Below are positions 8,492 to 16,356 of a stretch of 20,125 bases of DNA, piece after piece. How positions within the stretch are numbered: position 1 is the stretch's first letter; each line of letters opens with the position of its first letter. The notes beneath the pieces are model-generated. The model worked only from the letters and a program-made list of their open reading frames with translations. It made no database searches and was not told the DNA's origin. This stretch comes from a virus: the IMG/VR virus record IMGVR_UViG_3300046028_000940, positions 1-20,125 of that record, one strand, 5' to 3'. The position numbers and the translations under genes were made by a program.

Positions 8492-9175
8492 TTAATCTTT
8501 AAGAGGCCTTACTAAATCGTAATTTTTATCTTTTAATTTATCGTAAGCCTCATTTCTTAATTTAGTAGCTTGTTCAATTTCACCTTCAAACTTAACAATA
8601 TCCAAAAGAATTTCTGCTTTAAGTTCTTCCACATCCCTCTCCATACTCCAAGTTTCAATCTTGCCATCTTCTTGAACTACTTCATAGGTTTGCTTTGCAT
8701 CTCTATAAGCTTGTTTGAATTGAGATAATACATCGTTACCATATCCAATCATATTAGAATATATTTTATAATCCTCATAGGCTTCCCACAATCCATCTAA
8801 TTTAATTTGAGATTCTTTTATAGTAAGACAATGTAAACAATATCCAGTTTTAGATATTAATTTTTTATCAACTCTACCTACTTTGATTGTTTTACAACTA
8901 TCCGATTTACAAGTGTTTAACTTATCTAAGTAAGCTCTAACTTCTGCCATAGTATCACCCAATTCAGATATTTCTATTTTACCAGCTTCTAATTGTTCAT
9001 AAGACTTACCATTATCATCAGTCCACTTATCACCAACTTCTCTTTTTATCTTTTTTTTGTCTGCTCCGGAGAATGAAATTTGTGTTTCCTTTTGATATTC
9101 CCCACCCGTCAAAACCATATCAACCAACTTTCTACGTGTTGGGTGCATAAACTTTTTATTGAATTCCTTTGCCAT
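8492..9175 (-). CDS. Zinc-finger/coiled-coil protein in the small-terminase position
   Basis: 227 aa. The N-terminal 80 residues form a basic domain (HPTRRKLVDMVLTGGEY at 11-27, FSGADKKKIKREVGDKWTD around 35-53). A Cys4 site follows, C89-x4-C94 and C113-x2-C116, typical of a structural zinc finger. Residues 125-227 are mainly charged helix, likely coiled coil. The ATG at 9175 is one base short of overlapping terminase at the other end, and in T4 the gene in this slot (gp16) encodes the small terminase that recognises DNA and activates gp17. I see no sequence similarity to gp16. A DNA-recognition or packaging-accessory role is plausible from the basic domain, zinc site and coupling to terminase, but unproven. 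A 15-bp element shared with two other gene leaders lies 19 bp upstream. Confidence 0.6.
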   Translation of the reverse strand: MAKEFNKKFMHPTRRKLVDMVLTGGEYQKETQISFSGADKKKIKREVGDKWTDDNGKSYEQLEAGKIEISELGDTMAEVRAYLDKLNTCKSDSCKTIKVGRVDKKLISKTGYCLHCLTIKESQIKLDGLWEAYEDYKIYSNMIGYGNDVLSQFKQAYRDAKQTYEVVQEDGKIETWSMERDVEELKAEILLDIVKFEGEIEQATKLRNEAYDKLKDKNYDLVRPLKD

Positions 9176-9194
9176 ACTATATACGATATATTTG

Positions 9195-9209
9195 TATATA
9201 TAAGTATAT
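9195..9209 (-). promoter_or_regulatory. Recurrent 15-bp element ATATACTTATATATA (copy 1)
   Basis: The minus strand carries an exact copy of the 15-mer found at 12955-12969 and 16653-16667. Each copy lies in a short intergenic gap a little upstream of an ATG (here 19 bases before the 9175 start). A phage-specific promoter or processing element is the likeliest role; the host-type TAnnTTTG motif is absent. Confidence 0.5.
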
Positions 9210-9226
9210 CAAAATTAAGAAAACGA

Positions 9227-12200
9227 TTATTTTGCGAAGAAAATACCTAAAATTTGATTTAGGGGTGCGAATGCACCTGTTAATTTGTAAGTGTTACCGC
9301 CATATACGAATACCAAGCCCTCATTTGGTACAATTTTATCAAATCCACCCAATGCTTGCATTCTACTCAATTCTAATTTAAGTTTTGCAATCTTTTTAGG
9401 GTCACCACTTGCTTTAACATCTGCTATTGTACTTTCCAAACGAGCTAACATTTGTTTAGTAGCCTGTTTTGGATTTGCTGTCAATACCGAATCCATAAAT
9501 GATAAAACGTCTGCACCAACTCCTAAAAATATTTCCTCAAATCTCATTAGATTTTGTTTTGATATTTTAGCTTGGTCATTCTTATCGGTTGTATCTGCCC
9601 ATTTTTGTATCTTAGGGTCTTTTATATCTGCTATACGGAAACTCTTATCACCAAAAGCCCATCTTTTAACTAATCCTATTTTTTGCTGTGCATCCAAACT
9701 CTTTGCACCTTTATTTACAAAGTTTGTCCACCAAGCTTGATGATAATCAGCTACTCCCGATTTATCATTTAATGCAAATTCAGATTGTAATTTAGTTATC
9801 ATTCCCAAATACTTTCCTTGCAATTTATAAAGGTCTTCCGATTTAGGTAATTTTTGCATTGGAGGTCCCTGAATTGTATATTTGGATTGAACATGTGCAT
9901 TTACTTGCTTAATCATTCCACCTAATACTTTTGCAGCTTCTTGATTCTCGCCTACTATAACACCCTCTCTATCATATTCAAACGTACCATGAAATACTAA
10001 TAGGGGTTGGTTGTATGGGATTACGTTTACTGATGTTGGATATATTACTTCCAAATTCATAAAACATGCACCATCCTTAAAAACCTTCTTACGTTGGGGT
10101 TCGGATAGTGCTGATATTGCTGCTGATAAATCTTTCATTGCGAAATTATATGCATCAGTCAATCCGCCCCTACCTCCAAACTTTTCAGCTACTTGTCCTA
10201 TTGTCATAGCACCTTCACCTTTGTTCTTTAGGTGTGATTTGTTACGAGCTGCAACTAATCTTCCATTTACCCAACTAATTGCTAATGCTTGTCCATCAGT
10301 TTTTTCTCTTACAGTTTCCAAATCACCATTTAGTGCTTTAGTTACAATATTTTTTAAATCTGCAAAAGTAAGATTCATTTCAATATCAAATGGATGGTTC
10401 ATATGCCCATAAGCACCACCCTCAACTAATAATTCCTCTTTAAGAAAATCTTGTGGTAATTTTAAATCATGCTTTAATATACGATTGTACTTATCAGTTG
10501 TATCATTATGATTATCTATTGGTAATTTTTGGTCTACTGCTTTTTTCTTTTCTCTTTCAGATGGTGTTTTATCAAAAAAGTTCCAGCCTTCTAAATTATC
10601 TAAATAATATCCTTCATTATCATAATCATCCCAATTTGCATTCCACATCGTACCGCTTGTTGCGTTACCATCATTGTAGAAAGCCCCATTACCACTTGCT
10701 TCAGCTATACTATCACCTTCAATACTTGCCAACTTTTGATAATAATTTATATCTTCCCATAAATGGTCCATTGCTATTTCGGCTGCATATCTAATATCAG
10801 ATGTATGCTCCATTTCAACTCTAATACCATTTATCAATTTAGGTTTAATATATTCTGCTGCAAATTGCTTTGGTTCGTAATATCCTTTAGAATCCCACTT
10901 ATTAGCCAAATCAATTAAAGTTTTACCATTTGCCAAACCACCAGGAATTTTATCATTCATTTCTTTAACAGGCTCATATCCTTTATTTTGTGTATCTTTA
11001 GTATCGGCTTGATGACCAGGTTTTTTTTCTCTATCATCATCAAAATCAATTGTATCCAATTCTGCTTCATAACCCCAATCAGGTGTGTACATTCCACCTT
11101 TATGATGTTTGTTAAAATCATCATCTGCCCCACCAGAATCAACAGGTATGTGATTTTTTACAGTAGTTACTTCTTTTACTTTAGTATATTCATCACTATC
11201 ATCACCATCCAATTTAGATTTTAATTTCTTAACATCTTTAGTATTAGGTGCCCCATTAATATATCCACCCGGTAAACTCAAACCTACACCAGATCCGCCG
11301 GGAAATCCCATTTCATCTAATATGGAATCAAAATCAGAAACTATTTCTTTAATATCTTCTTTTGAAATTATTGTATCTTTTTGATTATCAGGCAATTCCC
11401 AAAATCTTTTAGGTTTATCTATTGCTTTATTTGGTTCGGTTTCTTGCCAATCCTCAACAGTATGTGGGTCATCTGCAGGATTCAATGTACTTTGTGTTAC
11501 ATTCTTAAGTTTATAATAAGCTTTTCTGAATTGCGTTTCTGTATCTTTTGATTTTCCTCTACCTCTCATAGAATCTGCTTTAGGAGTATCTATTTGAGTA
11601 TATCCACCTTGCTTATACCAACCTTCAGGCTTAGCTTTATTTAATATTCTAGGTTGTCCATCTGCTACAAATGATGTATCAGGTTCATCACCGGCAGTCA
11701 TACCAGCATTACTAGCAGCTTCTTTTAATTCTTCTTTTTTAGGAATTCTAAATGTTGCTACCTTCTTACCATTGATTGTTGGCATTCCCCAATCATCAGT
11801 TCCTATTGTTTTTACAACTACTTTTTTATTTTTAAATCTACCCATTAGAATAGTATCTCCAATTTTTACATTTATTTTAATTTCCTCATTAATACATTCT
11901 TTTAAACTCTTTAACTTAAGGGTAATTAATTTGAATATTTGTTCATCAAATTTAGGATATGCTTTTGTAAAGTTTTTCTTTCTATCAGCAGCGCTTCCAG
12001 CACTTAACCAATATCTAACATCAGTACCACTTATAGGATTTGCAGTAGCTGGAGATGCGTAAACATATCCTCTATCTAAATAAGGTTCAGTTACTTTACC
12101 TTTATATGGTGTGAAATATTTACCACTAAGTCTTTGCTTATCTTTCTCACCAACTACAACTATTAAACCAGTTGTATCTTCATCGTATTTATTTAGAATT

Positions 12201-12496
12201 TCTTCAGGTGCATATGGATTTCTGATATTGACAATTTTGTTTGATGGGATACCAAACATGTTTGTCATTATTGCTTTTTTCTCTTTAAAATTAAATGGAG
12301 ATTTCTTTGAATCGGTAACATTAGAAGTTCCGATGTAAACACTATCCTTTCCGAATTTCTTTACTAAATTATCATAAGTTGCGTAATGGCCCTTATGAAA
12401 AGGTTGAAAGCGGCCCGAATAAACAACTATTACTTTGTTTATGGAGTCCGCTTCCAATAATATTGATTCTGCTAAAAAATTTGATAATCCGTTCAT
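9227..12496 (-). CDS. NadM-like adenylyltransferase fused to ligase-like nucleotidyltransferase (1089 aa)
   Basis: Residues 20-190 are a HxGH-type nucleotidyltransferase: GRFQPFHKGH (28-37) and ISGTDVR (155-161) match NadM-type NMN adenylyltransferases, which make NAD+ from NMN and ATP. Residues 205-252 look like a small SH3-like beta domain (KIGDTILMGRFKNKKV). The middle (260-540) is mostly low-complexity; 545-592 resembles the phage domain I know as DUF5661 (EMEHTSDIRYAAEIAMDHL). Residues 694-1089 resemble a domain recalled as DUF6267 and carry ligase-superfamily motifs: EKTDG with candidate nucleophile Lys732, ARNKSH (Arg751), NLEV (Glu816), EGLVFV (Glu1059) and YKLTG (Lys1071). The N-terminus SNFLAES resembles T4 capsid-targeting peptides, and L/I-x-E sites lie near domain borders, so it may be packaged and cut. 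The order of domains is clear; substrate and cleavage are inference. It is followed by the terminase genes. Confidence 0.8.
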   Translation of the reverse strand: MNGLSNFLAESILLEADSINKVIVVYSGRFQPFHKGHYATYDNLVKKFGKDSVYIGTSNVTDSKKSPFNFKEKKAIMTNMFGIPSNKIVNIRNPYAPEEILNKYDEDTTGLIVVVGEKDKQRLSGKYFTPYKGKVTEPYLDRGYVYASPATANPISGTDVRYWLSAGSAADRKKNFTKAYPKFDEQIFKLITLKLKSLKECINEEIKINVKIGDTILMGRFKNKKVVVKTIGTDDWGMPTINGKKVATFRIPKKEELKEAASNAGMTAGDEPDTSFVADGQPRILNKAKPEGWYKQGGYTQIDTPKADSMRGRGKSKDTETQFRKAYYKLKNVTQSTLNPADDPHTVEDWQETEPNKAIDKPKRFWELPDNQKDTIISKEDIKEIVSDFDSILDEMGFPGGSGVGLSLPGGYINGAPNTKDVKKLKSKLDGDDSDEYTKVKEVTTVKNHIPVDSGGADDDFNKHHKGGMYTPDWGYEAELDTIDFDDDREKKPGHQADTKDTQNKGYEPVKEMNDKIPGGLANGKTLIDLANKWDSKGYYEPKQFAAEYIKPKLINGIRVEMEHTSDIRYAAEIAMDHLWEDINYYQKLASIEGDSIAEASGNGAFYNDGNATSGTMWNANWDDYDNEGYYLDNLEGWNFFDKTPSEREKKKAVDQKLPIDNHNDTTDKYNRILKHDLKLPQDFLKEELLVEGGAYGHMNHPFDIEMNLTFADLKNIVTKALNGDLETVREKTDGQALAISWVNGRLVAARNKSHLKNKGEGAMTIGQVAEKFGGRGGLTDAYNFAMKDLSAAISALSEPQRKKVFKDGACFMNLEVIYPTSVNVIPYNQPLLVFHGTFEYDREGVIVGENQEAAKVLGGMIKQVNAHVQSKYTIQGPPMQKLPKSEDLYKLQGKYLGMITKLQSEFALNDKSGVADYHQAWWTNFVNKGAKSLDAQQKIGLVKRWAFGDKSFRIADIKDPKIQKWADTTDKNDQAKISKQNLMRFEEIFLGVGADVLSFMDSVLTANPKQATKQMLARLESTIADVKASGDPKKIAKLKLELSRMQALGGFDKIVPNEGLVFVYGGNTYKLTGAFAPLNQILGIFFAK

Positions 12497-12512
12497 TATA
12501 CGATACCTTATA

Positions 12513-12526
12513 TCATATAAATATAT
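12513..12526 (-). promoter_or_regulatory. A/T-rich element, variant of the 15-bp repeat
   Basis: In the gap before the 1089-aa gene, the minus strand reads ATATATTTATATGA, close to the 15-bp element in three other leaders (C to T in the centre). AAGG nine bases before the ATG may be a weak Shine-Dalgarno. Similar ATATTTAT sequences occur near 768-778, 5021-5034 and 6868-6878, all in intergenic gaps. A/T richness makes chance similarity likely, so this is a weak call. Confidence 0.3.
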
Positions 12527-12530
12527 GAGA

Positions 12531-12932
12531 TTATTCTTTTACTACTTTCATTCCGTTTCCAGAAGATTGTTGTTGTTGCTGAGCTTGTTGTTCAGCCAAT
12601 TGCTTTCTAGTTGGTGCACCTGGTTGATATTGAACCGTACCATCTTGTAAATTAAGTCTTCCAGCTGGGTATTTATCATCTAATGATTCTAAAATTTCTT
12701 TTAATTCAATACTTGTGTTTTTAAATGTAGTTTCCCCCTTTTCAAGTAAAGAATCTAATCTAACCAATTCATCTGCTATTTCCTGTTTTCTAATATAAAT
12801 TTGCCCAAACTCAAGTAATAATTGATTTGATTTGTCATTTAATGAGTTTATTGTATCTAAAATAGATTCATCTAATTTAGCTATTTCAATCTCAATAGAT
12901 TGTTTTTGTGGAATGTTATCTAATCCTGCCAT
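12531..12932 (-). CDS. Small coiled-coil protein, paralogue of the 94-aa protein
   Basis: 133 aa. Residues 10-90 are coiled-coil helix; then a short conserved end, KYPAGRLNLQDGTVQY (87-102), followed by a Pro/Gln-rich tail (AEQQAQQQQQSSG) that is probably disordered. It is clearly paralogous to the 94-aa protein at 16357-16641: by eye about 23 identities over 71 ungapped positions, with the shared landmarks GQI-x-x-R and YP-x-G-x-x-x-L-x-x-G-x-V. Similar small proteins recur in T4-like phages as far as I recall, with no known function. It is preceded by the 15-bp leader element. The two copies bracket the glycosyltransferase genes. A structural or neck/tail accessory role is only a guess. Confidence 0.6.
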   Translation of the reverse strand: MAGLDNIPQKQSIEIEIAKLDESILDTINSLNDKSNQLLLEFGQIYIRKQEIADELVRLDSLLEKGETTFKNTSIELKEILESLDDKYPAGRLNLQDGTVQYQPGAPTRKQLAEQQAQQQQQSSGNGMKVVKE

Positions 12933-12954
12933 AAATTTTGTTTTTTATTGTTTA

Positions 12955-12969
12955 TATATATAAGTATAT
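12955..12969 (-). promoter_or_regulatory. Recurrent 15-bp element ATATACTTATATATA (copy 2)
   Basis: Exact minus-strand copy, 22 bases upstream of the ATG at 12932 and downstream of the TibC-like gene's stop. It would let the 133-aa gene and the genes after it be transcribed independently of the glycosyltransferase cassette. Confidence 0.5.
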
Positions 12970-12982
12970 GATTTTTTTGTTT

Positions 12983-14131
12983 TTATAAGAATTTTTCTAA
13001 TTCTTTTATTACCATTTCTGATGTTATTGATTTTGTACACTCAAATTGTCTATCCGTTCCTTTATGGTCAGGACACCAATTCCAATCACCAGCATCTAAA
13101 CGAATTCTATTGAAGCAACCCTCACATTTTCCTTTAGGTGCTGCTATTCTAATACAATCTTGCATTTCCGCCCAATCATATGAGAATCCGCTAATCAGTA
13201 CAGTAGGAACATTCAAACTCCAGCTTAACCAACTCAACCCACTACCAATACCTATAAATGCTTTTGATTTTAACATTTCATCCATAACCAATTCCAATGG
13301 GCCGTTTGGATGCTGAACTATTCCTTTTGGTAATTTATTTCCCATATAATCATCACCCTCTTTAGATAATAATTTAACCGTATATCCTTTATTGTTTAAC
13401 CAATCTACTACATCTTGCCATCCAGTTGTATTATTCCAAAATTTAGATTGCGCAGTACCAAATACACCAATACAAACTTGTTTAAGCTTTGTGTCTATTT
13501 TAACATTTCTTTTTTTAATTAAAGTTTTTACTTCTTTGAAATCTAGTCCCAATATATCAGAACACATTTTTTGCATTGTTTGCGTCTTTGGGTCAATTGG
13601 GTTTTTAAAGAAGTTTATAGAGTTATCATCATTATAAAATAATCCAACACAATACATTGCGTATAAATTTTCAACTGCTTTGCCAGGTTCTACAAATTTT
13701 ACATTAGGATATCTTTCTTCAAACATATGATTCATAAATGTAGAAGTTATAACTTCACAATTGTGTTTCTTTCTAAATTCTTCAACATATGAAACCCAAG
13801 CCAATGAATCACCTAAAGCCTTTGAATCCATTGCTATATAAACACGTTTACCTTTTGAATTATAAACATATTCGTGCCATATTTTATCATTTTGATAAAT
13901 AGCAATTTTCCATTCTACAAAATATTCTATACTACATTTACACCAACAATTATTTTTTATATTTGTAGAATAGTGTACCTTTCCAGTTTTATTATCTATA
14001 AATTTAACTGTGTATTGTGAATCTATGTTTCCTTTAATTTCAACATATGGTCCTTTAACAAAATGAATTATCACTTTATTTTTTACCTCAACTATATTAT
14101 TTTTATTTTTCTTTAAATTATCGTATATCAT
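12983..14131 (-). CDS. TibC/BAHT-like glycosyltransferase with Cys4 iron-finger
   Basis: 382 aa from the ATG at 14131. That ATG overlaps the upstream stop as TAATG and has GGAG just before it; the TTG nine bases earlier is a poorer choice. The protein resembles bacterial autotransporter heptosyltransferases (TibC/Aah), GT-B enzymes that transfer ADP-heptose to Ser/Thr of adhesin repeats. Evidence: AMDSKALGDSLAWVSYVEEF (100-119) with the expected catalytic Asp108; the GT-B donor-site region FIGIGSGLSWLSWSLNVP (292-309); and four cysteines C336, C339, C353 and C365, spaced like the TibC iron-finger. The N-terminal 95 residues form a beta-rich domain as in that family. Heptose specificity cannot be told from sequence; other sugars are possible. 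It is translationally coupled to the three-domain enzyme upstream. The likely target is the phage tail fibre or a host surface protein. Confidence 0.78.
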   Translation of the reverse strand: MIYDNLKKNKNNIVEVKNKVIIHFVKGPYVEIKGNIDSQYTVKFIDNKTGKVHYSTNIKNNCWCKCSIEYFVEWKIAIYQNDKIWHEYVYNSKGKRVYIAMDSKALGDSLAWVSYVEEFRKKHNCEVITSTFMNHMFEERYPNVKFVEPGKAVENLYAMYCVGLFYNDDNSINFFKNPIDPKTQTMQKMCSDILGLDFKEVKTLIKKRNVKIDTKLKQVCIGVFGTAQSKFWNNTTGWQDVVDWLNNKGYTVKLLSKEGDDYMGNKLPKGIVQHPNGPLELVMDEMLKSKAFIGIGSGLSWLSWSLNVPTVLISGFSYDWAEMQDCIRIAAPKGKCEGCFNRIRLDAGDWNWCPDHKGTDRQFECTKSITSEMVIKELEKFL

Positions 14132-16302
14132 TAACTCCAAGTTTTAACTGTTAAATCCAATAAAGAGAATCCCTCTGCTTGCTTACTATACATTTTGTTT
14201 GTTGTATATCTTGGTCTTGGGTGATTGATAAATACATGATTATACCAAAGGTCACCAACATCCCATCCGCAATCTTTAAGTCTATCTGCCCACCATTGCT
14301 TTTCTCTATTTGGAATTAAATAACAATGTGCAAGGTCTTGATTTGCTGCTGTCTTTGAAAACAACTCATCTATTTTTTCTTTTTCTCTTGATGGATTATC
14401 TGCAAATGATATGAATGGTACATTATCTCTTTCCGATAGGAAACATGCTCTATGTACTATTTCAACGAATTCTTCCAAACCAGTATAGATAAATGCATCA
14501 GCTTCAAATACTAAAGTGTAATCAAATTTTTCAGTATCCATAGTTTCTAATGCCATTCTATGCGCCAAATAACAACCATAATGTCTACCAGTCATCCAAC
14601 CCAAACCAGCACCAGGGTATAATTCTCCCGGCTTATTATCTTTACTTATATGTTCAGGTCTTCTACAATTTTCAGCGGGTGCAAATCCTTCATATGGTTG
14701 GTTTACAATTGGTTCGTAATACATACCATATTTTTCCAATTGTTTAATAGATTGAATAGATACTCTTTCTCTCATATCATCTGGTCTAGTCAACATATGC
14801 TTTATTTGAATACGAGGTTTCTTACGAATGAATGAACGAAATCCTTTATCAAACTGCTCATAGAAAAATTCATTTGCTGCTTGTGTTACTCCGTGAAATA
14901 CACCATAGTCATCTCCACTAATAATTCCACCTGGTTTCACTTTGTTGTACCAAACTTTTACATCTTCCATCAATGAATCATATGAATGCCCAGCATCTAA
15001 CATAATAAAATCTATACTACCATTTTGGAATTGATTAGCTGCATTATGCGAAGTATCTTTGATTGTATCAAACGTACCATAGTTATCTGATAGAACTGTA
15101 TTATCTATAAATTCATAAAATATATCTCCATTAAATGCTCCAACAATATTTTGATGCAATTCCTCATCATCAGTACCTTTCCAAGTATCTACCGATGTAA
15201 ATTTAATATCCTTACCAGACTCTTTAATTTTTGCGGCTAAATGATTTGTTGATTTGCCAAACCATGCTCCAACTTCTACAAACGTTTCTCCACCTTTAGC
15301 GGATTCAACCATTTCATTATATAAATCGGTATATGCAAACCAACCTGGTATTTCATTAAATTCAGGTTGTAAAGTTTCTAATATAACTCGTTTAGTTAAT
15401 TTTAAATCATCATCAATATAAGTAACTAAACTATTATTATCATAGGTATCCAAATATGTATGTAACTTTCTAAATATAGAAGGTAATTTATATGATAGAG
15501 CTTCTTTAACTGATAATGGATTTAGTTCTATTTTAGAAGCAAAATAAAACATATCACTTGCTGCATAGAATGTATCAACATCAGTCCTTTCACCCCATAT
15601 AACACAATTTTCAGGTTTATAATCCATTAAAGGTCTCCAATAGTGTTCAAAGTTTCCAGCTTGATTTCCTACAAAATGAAATTTAATTTTATATTTTTCT
15701 AATTGTCTTGCTATCGCAAATATTTCACCTTGATTTTTACCAGGTGCAAATAATCCAACATTTAATACGTGTTTGTATGATGGGTCTAATCCTAATTCTT
15801 TTTGTGCAGCTTCCTTATCAAATGTGTATTCTTCAATTGGATATTCCCATAAATCAGTTTCAACCCCAGTTTCAATAAATCTTTGTCTACTCCATTCAGA
15901 TACTAAAATATATCTATCGGGATGATAAACTATTTCAGATGGATTTGTTAATGAACCATGTGTAGATGCTACAATAAAATAAGGTCTATCTTGTCTAAAA
16001 ATAACGTCTAATGCAAATAATGGTAAATCAAATTGTGGGATTTCCTGAAAATGAATTATATCAGGTTTAAAATCCTCAATTATTTGTAATATCCTAGATT
16101 TATCTTCTGCCAATGTGTGTATTGGTACTAAAGATTTAATTCTATCTTTTTGAACTACAAAAGCAGTACCTCCACTATTGTTTATTTCAACAACTTCAAT
16201 TTCAAAATCTTTAATGAATTCTTTTACCTGCTTATATAGGTATTGTGGTTGTCCCCCAGTAGAAAGATGAGGAGCAACATAAAGTAACTTCTTTTTAGAC
16301 AT
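14131..16302 (-). CDS. Three-domain glycosyltransferase-methyltransferase-glycosyltransferase
   Basis: 723 aa. Residues 1-320 are a GT-B (GT4-like) glycosyltransferase: glycine-rich STGGQPQYLY (14-23), the interdomain NVGLFAPGKNQGE (181-193) and an E-x7-E-type donor site ELNPLSVKEALSYKLPSI (259-276). Residues 335-480 are a class I SAM-dependent methyltransferase: FVEVGAWFGKST (341-352), then MLDAGHSYDSLMEDVKVW (434-451) and KPGGIISGDDY (456-466). Residues 525-723 look like a GT-A domain of the GT25 type: GCYLAHRMALE (576-586) and a metal-binding LVFEADAFI (597-605). It would build and methylate a glycan. The start at 16302 lies just downstream of a host-type promoter, and the TibC-like gene is coupled at its end. 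Sugars and acceptor are unknown; the third domain is the least certain. Confidence 0.8.
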   Translation of the reverse strand: MSKKKLLYVAPHLSTGGQPQYLYKQVKEFIKDFEIEVVEINNSGGTAFVVQKDRIKSLVPIHTLAEDKSRILQIIEDFKPDIIHFQEIPQFDLPLFALDVIFRQDRPYFIVASTHGSLTNPSEIVYHPDRYILVSEWSRQRFIETGVETDLWEYPIEEYTFDKEAAQKELGLDPSYKHVLNVGLFAPGKNQGEIFAIARQLEKYKIKFHFVGNQAGNFEHYWRPLMDYKPENCVIWGERTDVDTFYAASDMFYFASKIELNPLSVKEALSYKLPSIFRKLHTYLDTYDNNSLVTYIDDDLKLTKRVILETLQPEFNEIPGWFAYTDLYNEMVESAKGGETFVEVGAWFGKSTNHLAAKIKESGKDIKFTSVDTWKGTDDEELHQNIVGAFNGDIFYEFIDNTVLSDNYGTFDTIKDTSHNAANQFQNGSIDFIMLDAGHSYDSLMEDVKVWYNKVKPGGIISGDDYGVFHGVTQAANEFFYEQFDKGFRSFIRKKPRIQIKHMLTRPDDMRERVSIQSIKQLEKYGMYYEPIVNQPYEGFAPAENCRRPEHISKDNKPGELYPGAGLGWMTGRHYGCYLAHRMALETMDTEKFDYTLVFEADAFIYTGLEEFVEIVHRACFLSERDNVPFISFADNPSREKEKIDELFSKTAANQDLAHCYLIPNREKQWWADRLKDCGWDVGDLWYNHVFINHPRPRYTTNKMYSKQAEGFSLLDLTVKTWS

Positions 16303-16319
16303 ATTTTAAATTATTGTAA

Positions 16320-16351
16320 CAAAGATACAAAATTATTTTGAAATCACCAAA
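16320..16351 (-). promoter_or_regulatory. Bacteroidota-type promoter for the glycosyltransferase cassette
   Basis: On the minus strand TTTG (16348-16351) is followed after 20 bases by TATCTTTG (16320-16327), a full match to the Bacteroidota consensus TTTG at -33 and TAnnTTTG at -7. It lies wholly in the 54-bp gap and would start transcription close to the ATG at 16302. No other intergenic region in the window has this match. Confidence 0.6.
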
Positions 16352-16356
16352 TTTAT

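Noticed and set aside
9291-9740. Plus-strand ORF of 149 aa, the longest on that strand
   Set aside because: It lies wholly opposite the ligase-like domain, which has conserved motifs in its own frame. The same applies to the other plus-strand ORFs.
12534-12600. Gln-rich repeat tract in the 133-aa gene as a tandem-repeat locus
   Set aside because: It is a short low-complexity protein tail (CAA/CAG codons), not an ordered DNA repeat of functional interest.
14132-14140. TTG at 14140 as the start of the TibC-like gene
   Set aside because: The ATG at 14131 forms a TAATG overlap with the upstream stop and has GGAG before it, a better start.
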